DNA of 64,000 nucleotides from Kaistella faecalis (GTDB lineage Bacteria > Bacteroidota > Bacteroidia > Flavobacteriales > Weeksellaceae), in the NCBI RefSeq assembly GCF_019195395.1, contig NZ_CP078067.1, positions 310,001 through 374,000 of the forward strand, read 5' to 3'. Of this stretch, positions 9,172-17,732 are shown piece after piece; the first letter of the stretch is position 1; every line of letters starts with the position of its first letter. Under the pieces are notes generated by a model. The model ran no database searches. It was not told the DNA's origin and saw only the letters and a program-made list of their open reading frames with translations. The position numbers and the translations under genes were made by a program.

Positions 9172-9543
9172 ATGAGAAAATTAAAATTTTTCCTTATCGG
9201 TCTTATCCCGGGATTATTACTCGTATTTTTTATTCTGAACAAAAAAGGTGCAAGCTGCAGTGGTTATTTGCCGAATTCGCGGGTAATCGCCGAAACTCTT
9301 TCCAAAGAAATGGTTTACAGTCCTGCGTTTGCGGCTTCCATGAAGGAAAATAATATTGACGAAAAGTTTCTGAAAGACAGCATTATCACAAAAAGCAAGG
9401 TAGATTTCGAGAGAAGTCAGGCACAGAAACAGCCATGTCCTTCCTACGTGCTTGTTTATCCGGAGAAGAATCCGAGGTTCGAAATAAGTTATGAAAAATG
9501 TAAGGAGGAGAATACTTTCCATAGCTTAAAGAAGCTCAGGTAG
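9172..9543 (+). CDS. Small membrane-anchored protein of unknown function
   Basis: A 123-residue protein with one N-terminal hydrophobic helix (FFLIGLIPGLLLVFFIL) followed by a Cys-containing soluble part; three later Cys residues (in SCSG, QPCPSY, EKCKEE) could form disulfides in the periplasm. It resembles short DUF4258-like proteins found beside ald and tsaE in flavobacteria, but I recall that association only loosely. The ATG directly follows the ald stop codon and tyrA starts 31 bp downstream, so it sits in an ald-tyrA transcript. Confidence 0.6.
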   Translation: MRKLKFFLIGLIPGLLLVFFILNKKGASCSGYLPNSRVIAETLSKEMVYSPAFAASMKENNIDEKFLKDSIITKSKVDFERSQAQKQPCPSYVLVYPEKNPRFEISYEKCKEENTFHSLKKLR

Positions 9544-9574
9544 ATTACTTTAAGTTCTAAATTACATTTTTAAG

Positions 9575-10420
9575 ATGAAAATTTCCATTATCGGTGTCGG
9601 ATTAATCGGTGGCTCAATGGCCCTTAAACTGAAAGCAAAAGGTTTTGTCTCTCATGTTTTTGGCGTGGACCAAAATGAAAGCCACCTTCTTGAAGCTAAA
9701 AAACTGGGGATTATTGATGAGATTGCTTCACTCGAGTATGCAGTAAAAAATTCAGATTTGGTTATTGTTGCAATTCCCGTTGACGCTGCAAGAAAAGTTC
9801 TTCCCGAAGTTTTGGATCTCATTAATCCACAGCAAACGGTAATGGATGCAGGTTCCACGAAATCAGGCATTGTAAATTCGGTAAAAAACCATCCGAACAG
9901 AAACCGTTTTGTAGCATTTCACCCGATGTGGGGAACCGAAAATTCAGGACCTCAAAATGCTTTGTCGGAAAGCTTTTCCGGCCGTGCTGCGGTAATATGT
10001 GACAGCGAACATTCCGCAGAAAATGCGCTGAAGACGGTGGAAAGTGTTGCTGAAAATCTCGAAATGCATTTAATCTATATGAATGCCGACGATCATGATC
10101 TTCATACAGCTTATATTTCGCATATCTCACATATCACTTCATATGCACTCGCCAATACGGTTTTAGAGAAAGAACGTGAAGAAGACACCATTTTTCAGCT
10201 GGCCAGTACAGGTTTTTCGAGTACGGTTCGTTTGGCAAAATCGCATCCGGAAATGTGGGTTCCGATCTTCAAACAGAATAAAGAAAACGTGCTGGATGTA
10301 CTGAATGAGCATATTTCCCAGCTTAGAAAATTCAAATCAGCGCTGGAAAAAGAAAATTACGAACTTCTGGAAGATCTCATTAGAAACGCCAATAAAATCC
10401 GTGGAATTTTAGATAAATAA
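9575..10420 (+). CDS. tyrA: Prephenate dehydrogenase
   Basis: NAD(P)-dependent enzyme converting prephenate to 4-hydroxyphenylpyruvate in tyrosine biosynthesis. The N-terminal Rossmann motif is IGVGLIGGSMALKLKA. Conserved family segments are VAIPVDAARKVLPE, DAGSTKSGIV, FHPMWGTENSGP (usually HPMAG) and SHISHITSYALA. At 281 residues it is a monofunctional form with no fused chorismate mutase or ACT domain visible. It ends 11 bp from the convergent serine dehydratase gene. Arogenate dehydrogenase activity cannot be excluded. Confidence 0.92.
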   Translation: MKISIIGVGLIGGSMALKLKAKGFVSHVFGVDQNESHLLEAKKLGIIDEIASLEYAVKNSDLVIVAIPVDAARKVLPEVLDLINPQQTVMDAGSTKSGIVNSVKNHPNRNRFVAFHPMWGTENSGPQNALSESFSGRAAVICDSEHSAENALKTVESVAENLEMHLIYMNADDHDLHTAYISHISHITSYALANTVLEKEREEDTIFQLASTGFSSTVRLAKSHPEMWVPIFKQNKENVLDVLNEHISQLRKFKSALEKENYELLEDLIRNANKIRGILDK

Positions 10421-10431
10421 TTGATCTGAAA

Positions 10432-11850
10432 TTAACACTCTGCCACGTTCACCGCAATCGCCAAGCCACCTTCAGACGTTTCTTTGAACCTGTCGCTCAT
10501 GCTTTGAGCCGTATCCCACATCGACTGAATGACCTGATCAAGTGAAACCTTTGCTTTTGCAGGATCTGATTCTATCGCAATATTTGCAGCGGTAATCGCC
10601 TTAATAGCCCCCATGGAATTTCTTTCAATACAAGGAATCTGAACCAGTCCGGCAATCGGATCACACGTCATACCCAAGTGGTGTTCCATAGCGATTTCTG
10701 CCGCCATAAGCACTTGTCCAGGACTTCCCCCCATAATTTCCGTGAGTCCTGCCGCCGCCATTGCTGACGAAACGCCAACTTCTGCCTGGCAACCGCCCAT
10801 TGCTGCGGAAATGGTTGCATTTTTTTTGAATAATGTCCCTATTTCACCTGCAACCAAAAGAAAACGAATAATATCTTCATCATTACGATGTTCGGTGAAA
10901 GCCTGCGAATACATCAAAACTGCCGGAATTACGCCGCTTGCACCATTAGTTGGTGCTGTGATGATCCGTCCGAAACTTGCGTTTTCTTCGTTCACCGCCA
11001 AAGCAAAGCACGAAACCCATTTGTTGATATTGGTAAAAGTTTCTTCCGCATCCACAACAAGGTTAAACCATTCGTCCATATTGCTGTAGGTTTTTTCGCC
11101 AAGAAGTTTTCGGTTTAAACCCGCAGCGCGGCGCGTCACATTTAATCCCCCCGGCAAAATACCATCTTTAGTCACACCTTTATAGATACACTCTTTAATC
11201 TGCTGCCAAATGTAGAGCGCTTCCTGCTCGGTCTCTTCTTTGGGGCGCCAGGATTCTTCGTTCAGGAAAATTAGATCTGAAATCTTTTCCAGATTAAGTT
11301 TCTGAATATTTTTAATGAGATCATCACCGTTATGACAGGGATAAAGGGTTCTTATGCACTGATTTTCGTACGAGTTCTCTTCCTGAGTTGCAATAAATCC
11401 GCCTCCAATAGAATAATAGTCCTGAGTAATGGTTTCACCATTTTCAAAAACAGCTTTAAATATCATCCCGTTGGGATGAAAATCCAGAGATCGCTGTTTA
11501 TTGAGAATTAAATTGTGTCCATAAACAAACGGAATTACTTTTTCCCCGCCCAGATTAATCTGGCTGGAAGATTTAATGGTTTCAATTTTGGAATCGATTA
11601 AGGGAGTATCGATGAGTTTAAAGTTTTCTCCTGAAAGGCCCAGCATTCCGGCAATATCGGTACCGTGGCCAATTCCGGTTTTAGCCAGCGATCCAAAAAA
11701 CTCAACAAAAACTTCTTTAACATCGGAAATCTGATGGGTCCTGCGAATTAAATTTAAAAAACTCTCTGCCGCATTCCATGGGCCCATGGTATGAGAACTT
11801 GAGGGACCGATACCGACTTTAATGATTTCAAAAACACTTATTGACTGCAT
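10432..11850 (-). CDS. sdaA: L-serine ammonia-lyase (iron-sulfur, single chain)
   Basis: Oxygen-sensitive [4Fe-4S] enzyme deaminating L-serine to pyruvate. The beta-domain motif GPSSSHTMGPWNAAESF lies at residues 15-31. The C-terminal alpha domain includes APTNGASGVIPAVLMY, GGCQAEVGVSSAMAAAGLTE and CDPIAGLVQIPCIERN, which supply the cluster cysteines. Alpha and beta parts are fused in one 472-residue chain. It is monocistronic, convergent with tyrA, and its start is separated by 173 bp from the Mla genes. That gap contains no clear promoter that I can defend. Confidence 0.95.
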   Translation of the reverse strand: MQSISVFEIIKVGIGPSSSHTMGPWNAAESFLNLIRRTHQISDVKEVFVEFFGSLAKTGIGHGTDIAGMLGLSGENFKLIDTPLIDSKIETIKSSSQINLGGEKVIPFVYGHNLILNKQRSLDFHPNGMIFKAVFENGETITQDYYSIGGGFIATQEENSYENQCIRTLYPCHNGDDLIKNIQKLNLEKISDLIFLNEESWRPKEETEQEALYIWQQIKECIYKGVTKDGILPGGLNVTRRAAGLNRKLLGEKTYSNMDEWFNLVVDAEETFTNINKWVSCFALAVNEENASFGRIITAPTNGASGVIPAVLMYSQAFTEHRNDEDIIRFLLVAGEIGTLFKKNATISAAMGGCQAEVGVSSAMAAAGLTEIMGGSPGQVLMAAEIAMEHHLGMTCDPIAGLVQIPCIERNSMGAIKAITAANIAIESDPAKAKVSLDQVIQSMWDTAQSMSDRFKETSEGGLAIAVNVAEC

Positions 11851-12023
11851 AATACTGCAAAAATAACCTTTTATTGGTTACCAAAATCACTAAAAAAACA
11901 TACTGAAGCAAAAATCTCTTAAGCAACATAATTCATGTGGAATTTCAGCGGATTTTCATAAAATAATGAGTAAATTCGATAAGGTAAATTACGGTCTGAA
12001 TAACATTTTTTTTTCCTTCGGAC

Positions 12024-12803
12024 ATGCTTCTTTTCAATCACATACTAAAACCTTTAAAATCATTTCTTGTAGAAATAGGTGAACTGAGTTATTTTGCAGG
12101 TCGGTTTTTCAGGGAAGTATTAAAGAAACCGTACGAATTTCCGGAATTTCTGAAACAGTGTTTTTATATCGGGAACCGTTCGCTGTTTCTGGTAACGGTA
12201 ACAGGACTCATTATCGGTTTGGTCTTCACACTTCAGACTCGGCCAACTCTGGCGGAATTCGGTGCTGTATCAATGATTCCGGCGATGGTGAGTATTTCAA
12301 TTATCCGCGAAATCGGCCCAATTATTACCGGACTGATCTGTGCAGGGAAAATCGGATCAGGTATAGGCGCCGAAATTGGGTCCATGCGGGTTACAGAGCA
12401 GATTGATGCCATGGAAGTTTCCGGCACAAATCCTTTTAAATATCTTGTAGTCACGCGAATTCTGGCGACCACTATGATGCTTCCGATTCTTGTCATTTAC
12501 AGCGATTTTATTGCCATTCTGGGATCTTATTTGGTTGAAAACACCAAAGGAGAGGTATCCTTTACCCTATATTTCAATCAGGTTTTTAATCACCTGGAAT
12601 TCACCGACTTGATTCCCGCCACCCTCAAAAGTTTCTTCTTCGGTTTTGCAATAGGTCTTGTGGGATGTTTTAAAGGTTATTTCTGTCAGAAAGGAACCGA
12701 AGGTGTGGGAATCGCAGCCAATTCGGCCGTTGTTTATTCTTCAATGTTTCTTTTCCTTATCGACTTTATTGCGGTGCTGATCACCAATATTTTTATAACA
12801 TAA
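12024..12803 (+). CDS. mlaE: MlaE-family ABC transporter permease
   Basis: Inner-membrane permease of an Mla-type lipid transporter that moves phospholipids between the membranes. The 259-residue protein has about five hydrophobic segments, an N-terminal amphipathic region, and the family core LQTRPTLAEFGAVSMIP, IREIGPIITGLICAGKIGSG and AEIGSMRVTEQIDAMEV. The C-terminus has FFGFAIGLVGCFKGY. It is the first of three tightly spaced genes; the ATPase starts 1 bp after its stop. Confidence 0.93.
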   Translation: MLLFNHILKPLKSFLVEIGELSYFAGRFFREVLKKPYEFPEFLKQCFYIGNRSLFLVTVTGLIIGLVFTLQTRPTLAEFGAVSMIPAMVSISIIREIGPIITGLICAGKIGSGIGAEIGSMRVTEQIDAMEVSGTNPFKYLVVTRILATTMMLPILVIYSDFIAILGSYLVENTKGEVSFTLYFNQVFNHLEFTDLIPATLKSFFFGFAIGLVGCFKGYFCQKGTEGVGIAANSAVVYSSMFLFLIDFIAVLITNIFIT

Positions 12804-12804
12804 A

Positions 12805-13554
12805 ATGAGAACTGAAGGGCCAATAAAAGTATTAATTAACATCCAGAATCTTAAAAAAAGATTTGGTGACAATCTCGTGCTCGATGATTTTAATCTCACA
12901 CTGAATGAAGGTGAAAACCTCGTGATTATGGGAAAATCCGGGTCCGGAAAATCGGTAATGATTAAATGCCTGATCGGTCTGGAAATTCCAGACAGTGGAT
13001 CAATTGAAATTATGGGTCAGGAGATCAACCGCTTGAGCCGCGAAGATTTTGACGAACTTCGTACTGAAATCGGCTTTTTGTTTCAGGGAAGCGCTTTATA
13101 TGATTCCATGTCAGTAAGAGAAAATCTGGAATTCCCCTTGCGCAGGCACACTAAGAAGTTCGGTAAATTGACTGATGCTACTCCACTCGTGATGCACGCA
13201 TTGGAAAATGTAGGCCTTGCGGATGCCGTAGATTTAATGCCGAATGAACTTTCCGGCGGAATGAAACGCAGGATTGCTTTGGCCAGAACATTAATTCTTC
13301 AGCCCAAAATTATTATTTATGATGAACCGACAACGGGTTTGGATCCGATTACCGCGAAAGAAATCATTATCCTGATGAAATCCATTCAGGAAAAATATAA
13401 CACTTCATCGATCATTATCACGCATGATGTAGATTGTGCAAGGGTAATTTCGAACAGGATGATTTTATTGATCGATGGAAAAAATTACGCTGAAGGAACT
13501 TTTCACGAACTTTCTGCCTCGCATGATCCGAAGGTAAAGGCGTTTTTTAAATAA
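12805..13554 (+). CDS. mlaF: Mla-type ABC transporter ATP-binding protein
   Basis: ATPase that powers the MlaE permease. Motifs in order are Walker A GKSGSGKS, the Q-loop FLFQGSALYDSMSV, signature LSGGMKRRIALARTL, Walker B IIIYDEPTTGLDP and the H-loop ITHDVD. The sequence after the Q-loop and the ELSGGMKRR signature are typical of the MlaF/Ttg2A family. At 249 residues it is normal length. Permease, ATPase and MCE protein lie within 10 bp of each other. Confidence 0.94.
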   Translation: MRTEGPIKVLINIQNLKKRFGDNLVLDDFNLTLNEGENLVIMGKSGSGKSVMIKCLIGLEIPDSGSIEIMGQEINRLSREDFDELRTEIGFLFQGSALYDSMSVRENLEFPLRRHTKKFGKLTDATPLVMHALENVGLADAVDLMPNELSGGMKRRIALARTLILQPKIIIYDEPTTGLDPITAKEIIILMKSIQEKYNTSSIIITHDVDCARVISNRMILLIDGKNYAEGTFHELSASHDPKVKAFFK

Positions 13555-13563
13555 TTTCAAAAG

Positions 13564-14565
13564 ATGGAAAAATCAGCATCACAAAAATTAAGACTCGGCA
13601 TATTTGTCTTTATAGGCTTTCTTATTTTCACGGTTACCGTTTACTATATCGGAAGCAAGCAGCAGCTTTTTGGCAAAACAGAAATATTGAAAGCCAATTT
13701 CAACAATGTAAACGGTCTGCAACCTGGGAATTCAGTGCGGTTTTCAGGGATTAATGCAGGTTCCGTGAAAAAAATTGAAATCATCAGTGATACATTGATC
13801 AGCGTGGAAATGAACATTGACTCGGAAGTGTTCAGATTCATTAAAAAAGATGCACAGGCAAGTATCGGCAGCGATGGATTGGTTGGTAATATGGTTGTGA
13901 ATATTCTTCCCGGAACCGGAAAAATGCCGTCAGTAAAAGATGGTGATTTAATCCAAAGTGAGAAAAAGGCAAGTGCTGAAGATTTATTGAAGACACTGAG
14001 TAAAACCAACGAAAATGCCCAGGCGATTACCAGAAACTTTCTTGAAATATCAGAAAAAATTAATGCAGGGAATGGAACTTTGGGAATGCTCCTGAACGAC
14101 CAAAACGCCGGAAATGATTTAAAAAACAGCCTTGGTGACCTGCGTGCGAGCATCGCCTATCTAAAATATTCAAGCAAAGGAACTACCTACACGATTAATC
14201 AACTCAACCAAATTATTTCCGGACTCGACAGAAAAGAAAATATGATAGGAATTCTGAAAGACAGCGCTGTTGCAAACAAAATAAAAAAAGTAATTGTAAA
14301 TCTTGATCATTCATCGGTAAACATCAACCGGACCGTTGATAACCTGAACGCTACAATCAATAATGCAAAAAATGGCAAAGGAGCCATCAATTATCTATCA
14401 AATGATACAGTTTTGGTGAATAATATAGATTCTACCATGAACAACATCAATAAAGCAAGCTACAACCTTAATCAGAATCTGGAAGCTCTGAAGCATAATA
14501 TCTTTTTCAGAGGTTATTTTAAAAAACTGGAAAATCAGAAAAAGCTTCAGACAGAACAGAAATAA
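13564..14565 (+). CDS. mlaD: MCE-domain (MlaD-family) lipid-binding protein
   Basis: Periplasmic substrate-binding component anchored in the inner membrane. One N-terminal transmembrane helix (LGIFVFIGFLIFTVTVYYIG) is followed by a single MCE domain (residues 35-120, with NNVNGLQPGNSVRFSGINAG and GSDGLVGNMVVNI). A long helical or coiled-coil tail rich in Asn, Lys and Leu follows. At 333 residues it is longer than the enterobacterial MlaD, as in other Bacteroidetes MCE proteins. No mlaC or mlaB homologue is in the neighbourhood, so those functions lie elsewhere or are replaced by the long tail. Confidence 0.92.
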   Translation: MEKSASQKLRLGIFVFIGFLIFTVTVYYIGSKQQLFGKTEILKANFNNVNGLQPGNSVRFSGINAGSVKKIEIISDTLISVEMNIDSEVFRFIKKDAQASIGSDGLVGNMVVNILPGTGKMPSVKDGDLIQSEKKASAEDLLKTLSKTNENAQAITRNFLEISEKINAGNGTLGMLLNDQNAGNDLKNSLGDLRASIAYLKYSSKGTTYTINQLNQIISGLDRKENMIGILKDSAVANKIKKVIVNLDHSSVNINRTVDNLNATINNAKNGKGAINYLSNDTVLVNNIDSTMNNINKASYNLNQNLEALKHNIFFRGYFKKLENQKKLQTEQK

Positions 14566-14629
14566 ACTGATTAGCGGGATTTTTCCGGTTATGCATGGTT
14601 TTTGTAAAGATATTTTTAAAGATTAAACT

Positions 14630-16294
14630 ATGGCGACACTCCCTGAAAAATTCAGTAATTACACAAAATTTATTTCTTTCATATTAAAATACTGGAACAG
14701 CGATGTTTTTAAAGCGGCAGCAGGCAATGCATTGAACAATGAAAATATCCATGATTCCGAACACGATTACGATAATCCACAGGAACTCGCGGAAGATCTT
14801 AAAAACATGGGTCCAACCTATGTAAAACTGGGCCAGCTACTCTCTACGAGGCCGGACCTGATTCCGGAATCTTATTTAAAAGCGCTGGAATCACTGCAGG
14901 ATAATGTAGACGTAATTCCATATTCCGAAGTTCAAAAAATAGTGGAAAAAGAAATTGGCCAAAGAATTTCCAAAGCATTCGACAGTTTCGACACAGAACC
15001 GCTTGCCAGCGCGTCTATCGGGCAGGTTCATCTAGCTGTATTGCGCTCCGGAAAAAAAGTAGCGGTGAAGATTCAGCGGCCGGGCGTACGCACTAATTTT
15101 ATTGAGGATCTCGACACCCTTAAAGAACTGACTGATGCTGCCGTAAAACACAGTAAAACAGCAAAAAAATATGCAGTAAACGATATTTTAGATGAACTTA
15201 GATACATCCTCCTGCAGGAACTGGATTATGTAAAAGAGGCTGAAAATTTGGTCGCCCTTGGTAAGAATATGGTGAAATATACTCGTATTGTAGTTCCACA
15301 ACCGATAGAAGGATATTCTACCTCGAAAATCCTGACGATGGATTATATCGACGGACAGAAAATTACAACAATTTCTTCCGTTTCGAGGATCGAAACCAAT
15401 TACAAACCCTTGGTTGATGAACTGGTTGCCGCATATCTCAGACAGATTATTATTGATGGATTTGCCCATGCAGACCCACATCCGGGGAATGTTCACCTTA
15501 CTAAAGATCACAAAATTGCGCTCATGGATTTGGGAATGGTCGCGAAATTCGGTCCGGATCTGCGTGAAAATATTCTGAAATTATTAATCGCCATCAGCAA
15601 ATTCAATGGGGAAGAAACAGCGAATGTTCTTCTCAAAATGAGCGAATACGACAAAAATGCGGATTTGGCTGATTTCAGAAAACAAATCAACCGCCTTGTA
15701 CTGGATTCTCAGCATAAAACCGCGAAAGATATGCAGACAGGAAGGTTGCTCATCCAGATGAATAAAATCGCAGCGGAAAAAGCAATTAAACTTCCTGTGG
15801 AACTTAATATTCTGGGCAAGATTCTGATGAATATGGATCAGATTGTCGCTGTTCTTACGCCTGATTACGATTTGCAGCGCGCGATTGAAAGGAATGTGGA
15901 GAAAATGATGCAGAAAAAAATGCTGGAAGAGTTAAAGCCAAAAAATTTCTTTTCAGAAGCACTTGAAGCTAAAAAACTGACAGAAAAACTTCCAGAAAGA
16001 CTTAATATTATTACAGAAAGACTTGCGAATAACGAATTTGAAATCAAAATCGATGCGATCGATGAACAGCGGCTTACCGACGGTTTTCAGAAAGTAGCCA
16101 ACAGGATTTCAATAGGACTTATTATTGCGGCGCTTATCATCGGAGCGGCATTGCTGATGAGAATTCCCTCAACTTTTGTAATTTGGGGTTACCCAGCGTT
16201 GGCAATGATTCTGTTCTGCGCTGCTGCGGTTATCGGACTTTGGCTGGTGCTGAAAATGATGTTGAAAGACGAAGATTTAAAACTCAGAAAATAG
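14630..16294 (+). CDS. ABC1/UbiB-family atypical protein kinase
   Basis: Membrane-linked atypical kinase or ATPase; relatives support quinone synthesis or lipid homeostasis. The family motifs are KLGQLLSTRPDLIP (the KxGQ region, residues 66-79), the Ala-rich nucleotide loop SASIGQVH (about 125-132), AVKIQRPGV with the Lys, the catalytic HADPHPGNV and the metal-binding LMDLGMV. Two C-terminal transmembrane helices are present (LIIAALIIGAALLM and a second after ALAMILFCAAAV). It begins 64 bp after mlaD on the same strand, which suggests a link with lipid transport, but that is inference. I do not assign the name ubiB because no ubiquinone pathway genes are near. Confidence 0.88.
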   Translation: MATLPEKFSNYTKFISFILKYWNSDVFKAAAGNALNNENIHDSEHDYDNPQELAEDLKNMGPTYVKLGQLLSTRPDLIPESYLKALESLQDNVDVIPYSEVQKIVEKEIGQRISKAFDSFDTEPLASASIGQVHLAVLRSGKKVAVKIQRPGVRTNFIEDLDTLKELTDAAVKHSKTAKKYAVNDILDELRYILLQELDYVKEAENLVALGKNMVKYTRIVVPQPIEGYSTSKILTMDYIDGQKITTISSVSRIETNYKPLVDELVAAYLRQIIIDGFAHADPHPGNVHLTKDHKIALMDLGMVAKFGPDLRENILKLLIAISKFNGEETANVLLKMSEYDKNADLADFRKQINRLVLDSQHKTAKDMQTGRLLIQMNKIAAEKAIKLPVELNILGKILMNMDQIVAVLTPDYDLQRAIERNVEKMMQKKMLEELKPKNFFSEALEAKKLTEKLPERLNIITERLANNEFEIKIDAIDEQRLTDGFQKVANRISIGLIIAALIIGAALLMRIPSTFVIWGYPALAMILFCAAAVIGLWLVLKMMLKDEDLKLRK

Positions 16295-16295
16295 C

Positions 16296-16937
16296 TCAGA
16301 CAAAAATCTTGCTCAAAAGTTCAGAAACTTCGCGGGGTTTTGTTGCGGGAAACAAGTGTGTTCCGTTTTCAATGATATAATTAGGTTTTGAATATTTGAT
16401 AGGGAAAACAATGTCTTTATCTGCCAGGATCTGGATGACTTTCGGGTTTTCTTTAAACTTCCACTCAGCGATTTTCTCGATGCTCCATTTCAGGTAATAC
16501 GGATCGCGTACCGTGAAATAATCCATCAGTTTCGGATTTTTAGGATCAAAAAACTTTCTGATAAAAGAATATGCCAATGCCGACTTCTCGGTGAAGATAT
16601 TTTCAGGCAGGTATTTCGGAATTCTAGTGATTTCGCCTACTTTAATGAAGCGTGATTTCTCGCGGTCGGATTTTATACTTCCTAAAATGACGATCTTTTC
16701 AGCAGGTTTAATTTTATCGATTTCCTGCACCATAATTCCACCAAAAGAATAGCCGAGTAAATAAAAAGGTTCTGAATCATCAATTTTTTCAGCCATTCTT
16801 TCTACATAATGGTGAAAAGTTTCGCCTCTTTCCGGCAGCAGCCAATCGATAAACACAACTTGAAGATTTTGGGGGAATTTCAGTTTTTCAAGCACTTTAA
16901 AATCTGCACCCAGACCGCTGATCACATAAAGTTTCAT
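16296..16937 (-). CDS. Alpha/beta hydrolase family protein
   Basis: A 213-residue serine hydrolase of unknown substrate. It has the nucleophile elbow GYSFGG, an acid in LADKDIVFP and a His in NGTHLFP, in the correct order for a catalytic triad. The start at 16937 gives MKLYVISGLGADF, a normal first beta strand; the longer frame adds an aromatic-rich leader with no sense. There is no signal peptide, so it is probably cytosolic. It ends 1 bp from the end of the convergent UbiB-like gene and lies just downstream of the YceI terminator, so it needs its own promoter. Confidence 0.82.
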   Translation of the reverse strand: MKLYVISGLGADFKVLEKLKFPQNLQVVFIDWLLPERGETFHHYVERMAEKIDDSEPFYLLGYSFGGIMVQEIDKIKPAEKIVILGSIKSDREKSRFIKVGEITRIPKYLPENIFTEKSALAYSFIRKFFDPKNPKLMDYFTVRDPYYLKWSIEKIAEWKFKENPKVIQILADKDIVFPIKYSKPNYIIENGTHLFPATKPREVSELLSKIFV

Positions 16938-16943
16938 ACTGTA

Positions 16944-16978
16944 AAAATAAAAAAAAGAGCAGTGAAAACCGCTCTTTA
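16944..16978 (-). terminator. Terminator after YceI-family gene
   Basis: On the minus strand the hairpin AAAGAGCGGT-TTTC-ACTGCTCTTT is followed by a T-rich tract (about ten T in the next 15 bases). It lies 20 bp after the stop of the YceI gene ending at 16998. Confidence 0.85.
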
Positions 16979-16997
16979 ACATTAATATTTTTGCTAC

Positions 16998-17564
16998 TTA
17001 TTTTGCTGTTACTTTTACAAGCATATCGATATCATCTTTTACCAGAACGTCTTTCATTGCTGCTTTGTACGCAACATCAAATTTCTGTCTGTCGAAAGAA
17101 AACTTGTCCGATACCAAGCTTACAACCCCTTTACTGTGCAAAATTTTGGCCGGGAAGGAAACTGCATTCGTCTTTCCTTTTACGGTAAGATTTCCGTTTA
17201 CGATATAATTAAATATTTTGTCGTTGTTTTTCTTTAGAGAAGTGATGGTATAGGTAGCTGTAGGAAATTTATCAACTTCGAAGAAATCTCCGTTTTTCAG
17301 GTGATTGTTTAATTTCGTCTGTGATTCTCCGGATAGATCAGTGGCGTTAATCGTAGTCATATCCAAAACAAAAGTTCCGCCTACCACATTGTTTCCTTTC
17401 ATCATCAGATTTCCGGATTTTACATCTACGGTTCCATCATGAGATGATGCCTGAGTTTTTGCTATTTTGTAACCCCACCAGTGAACATCTGATGCTACCA
17501 CTTTTTTCGACTGCCCGAAAGCTAAACCTCCGGCTAAAACTGCAAATAATGCTAATTTCTTCAT
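16998..17564 (-). CDS. YceI-family periplasmic protein
   Basis: Lipocalin-like beta-barrel that binds isoprenoid or other amphipathic lipids in the periplasm. The 188-residue protein has a signal peptide (MKKLALFAVLAGGLAFGQ). Family features are HWWGYKIAKT near the N-terminus, TDLSGESQTKLNNHLKNGDFFEVDKFP and LTVKGKTNAVSFPAKI. It stands alone between a candidate promoter and a terminator. It is one of three YceI-family genes within about 7.5 kb. Confidence 0.9.
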   Translation of the reverse strand: MKKLALFAVLAGGLAFGQSKKVVASDVHWWGYKIAKTQASSHDGTVDVKSGNLMMKGNNVVGGTFVLDMTTINATDLSGESQTKLNNHLKNGDFFEVDKFPTATYTITSLKKNNDKIFNYIVNGNLTVKGKTNAVSFPAKILHSKGVVSLVSDKFSFDRQKFDVAYKAAMKDVLVKDDIDMLVKVTAK

Positions 17565-17584
17565 TGTAATATTTTTAATCGTGG

Positions 17585-17617
17585 CAAAACTAAACTTTGA
17601 ATTTCAAAAAACCCAAA
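17585..17617 (-). promoter_or_regulatory. Bacteroidetes-type promoter of the YceI gene
   Basis: On the minus strand TTTG (17617-17614) is followed by 21 bp and then TAGTTTTG (17592-17585), a good fit to the -33/-7 consensus. The gene starts 20 bp further on. Confidence 0.65.
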
Positions 17618-17681
17618 TATTTATATAAAAAAAATACTTTTTAAGCAATTTATAAAGTAAATAGTCACCTTTCAAGTATAA

Positions 17682-17714
17682 TAAGTACAAAAAACTCCGG
17701 CGCTAACCGGAGTT
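17682..17714 (-). terminator. Terminator after glucokinase gene
   Basis: A 7-bp GC-rich stem (ACTCCGG/CCGGAGT, 17694-17713) with a 6-nt loop is followed on the minus strand by TTTTTTG. It lies 19 bp after the glucokinase stop codon. Confidence 0.85.
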
Positions 17715-17732
17715 CAGTATAGAATTACTTTT

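Noticed and set aside
12233..12496. Frames in the mlaE region as a second overlapping gene
   Set aside because: Both strands show long frames there, but only the permease frame matches a known family.
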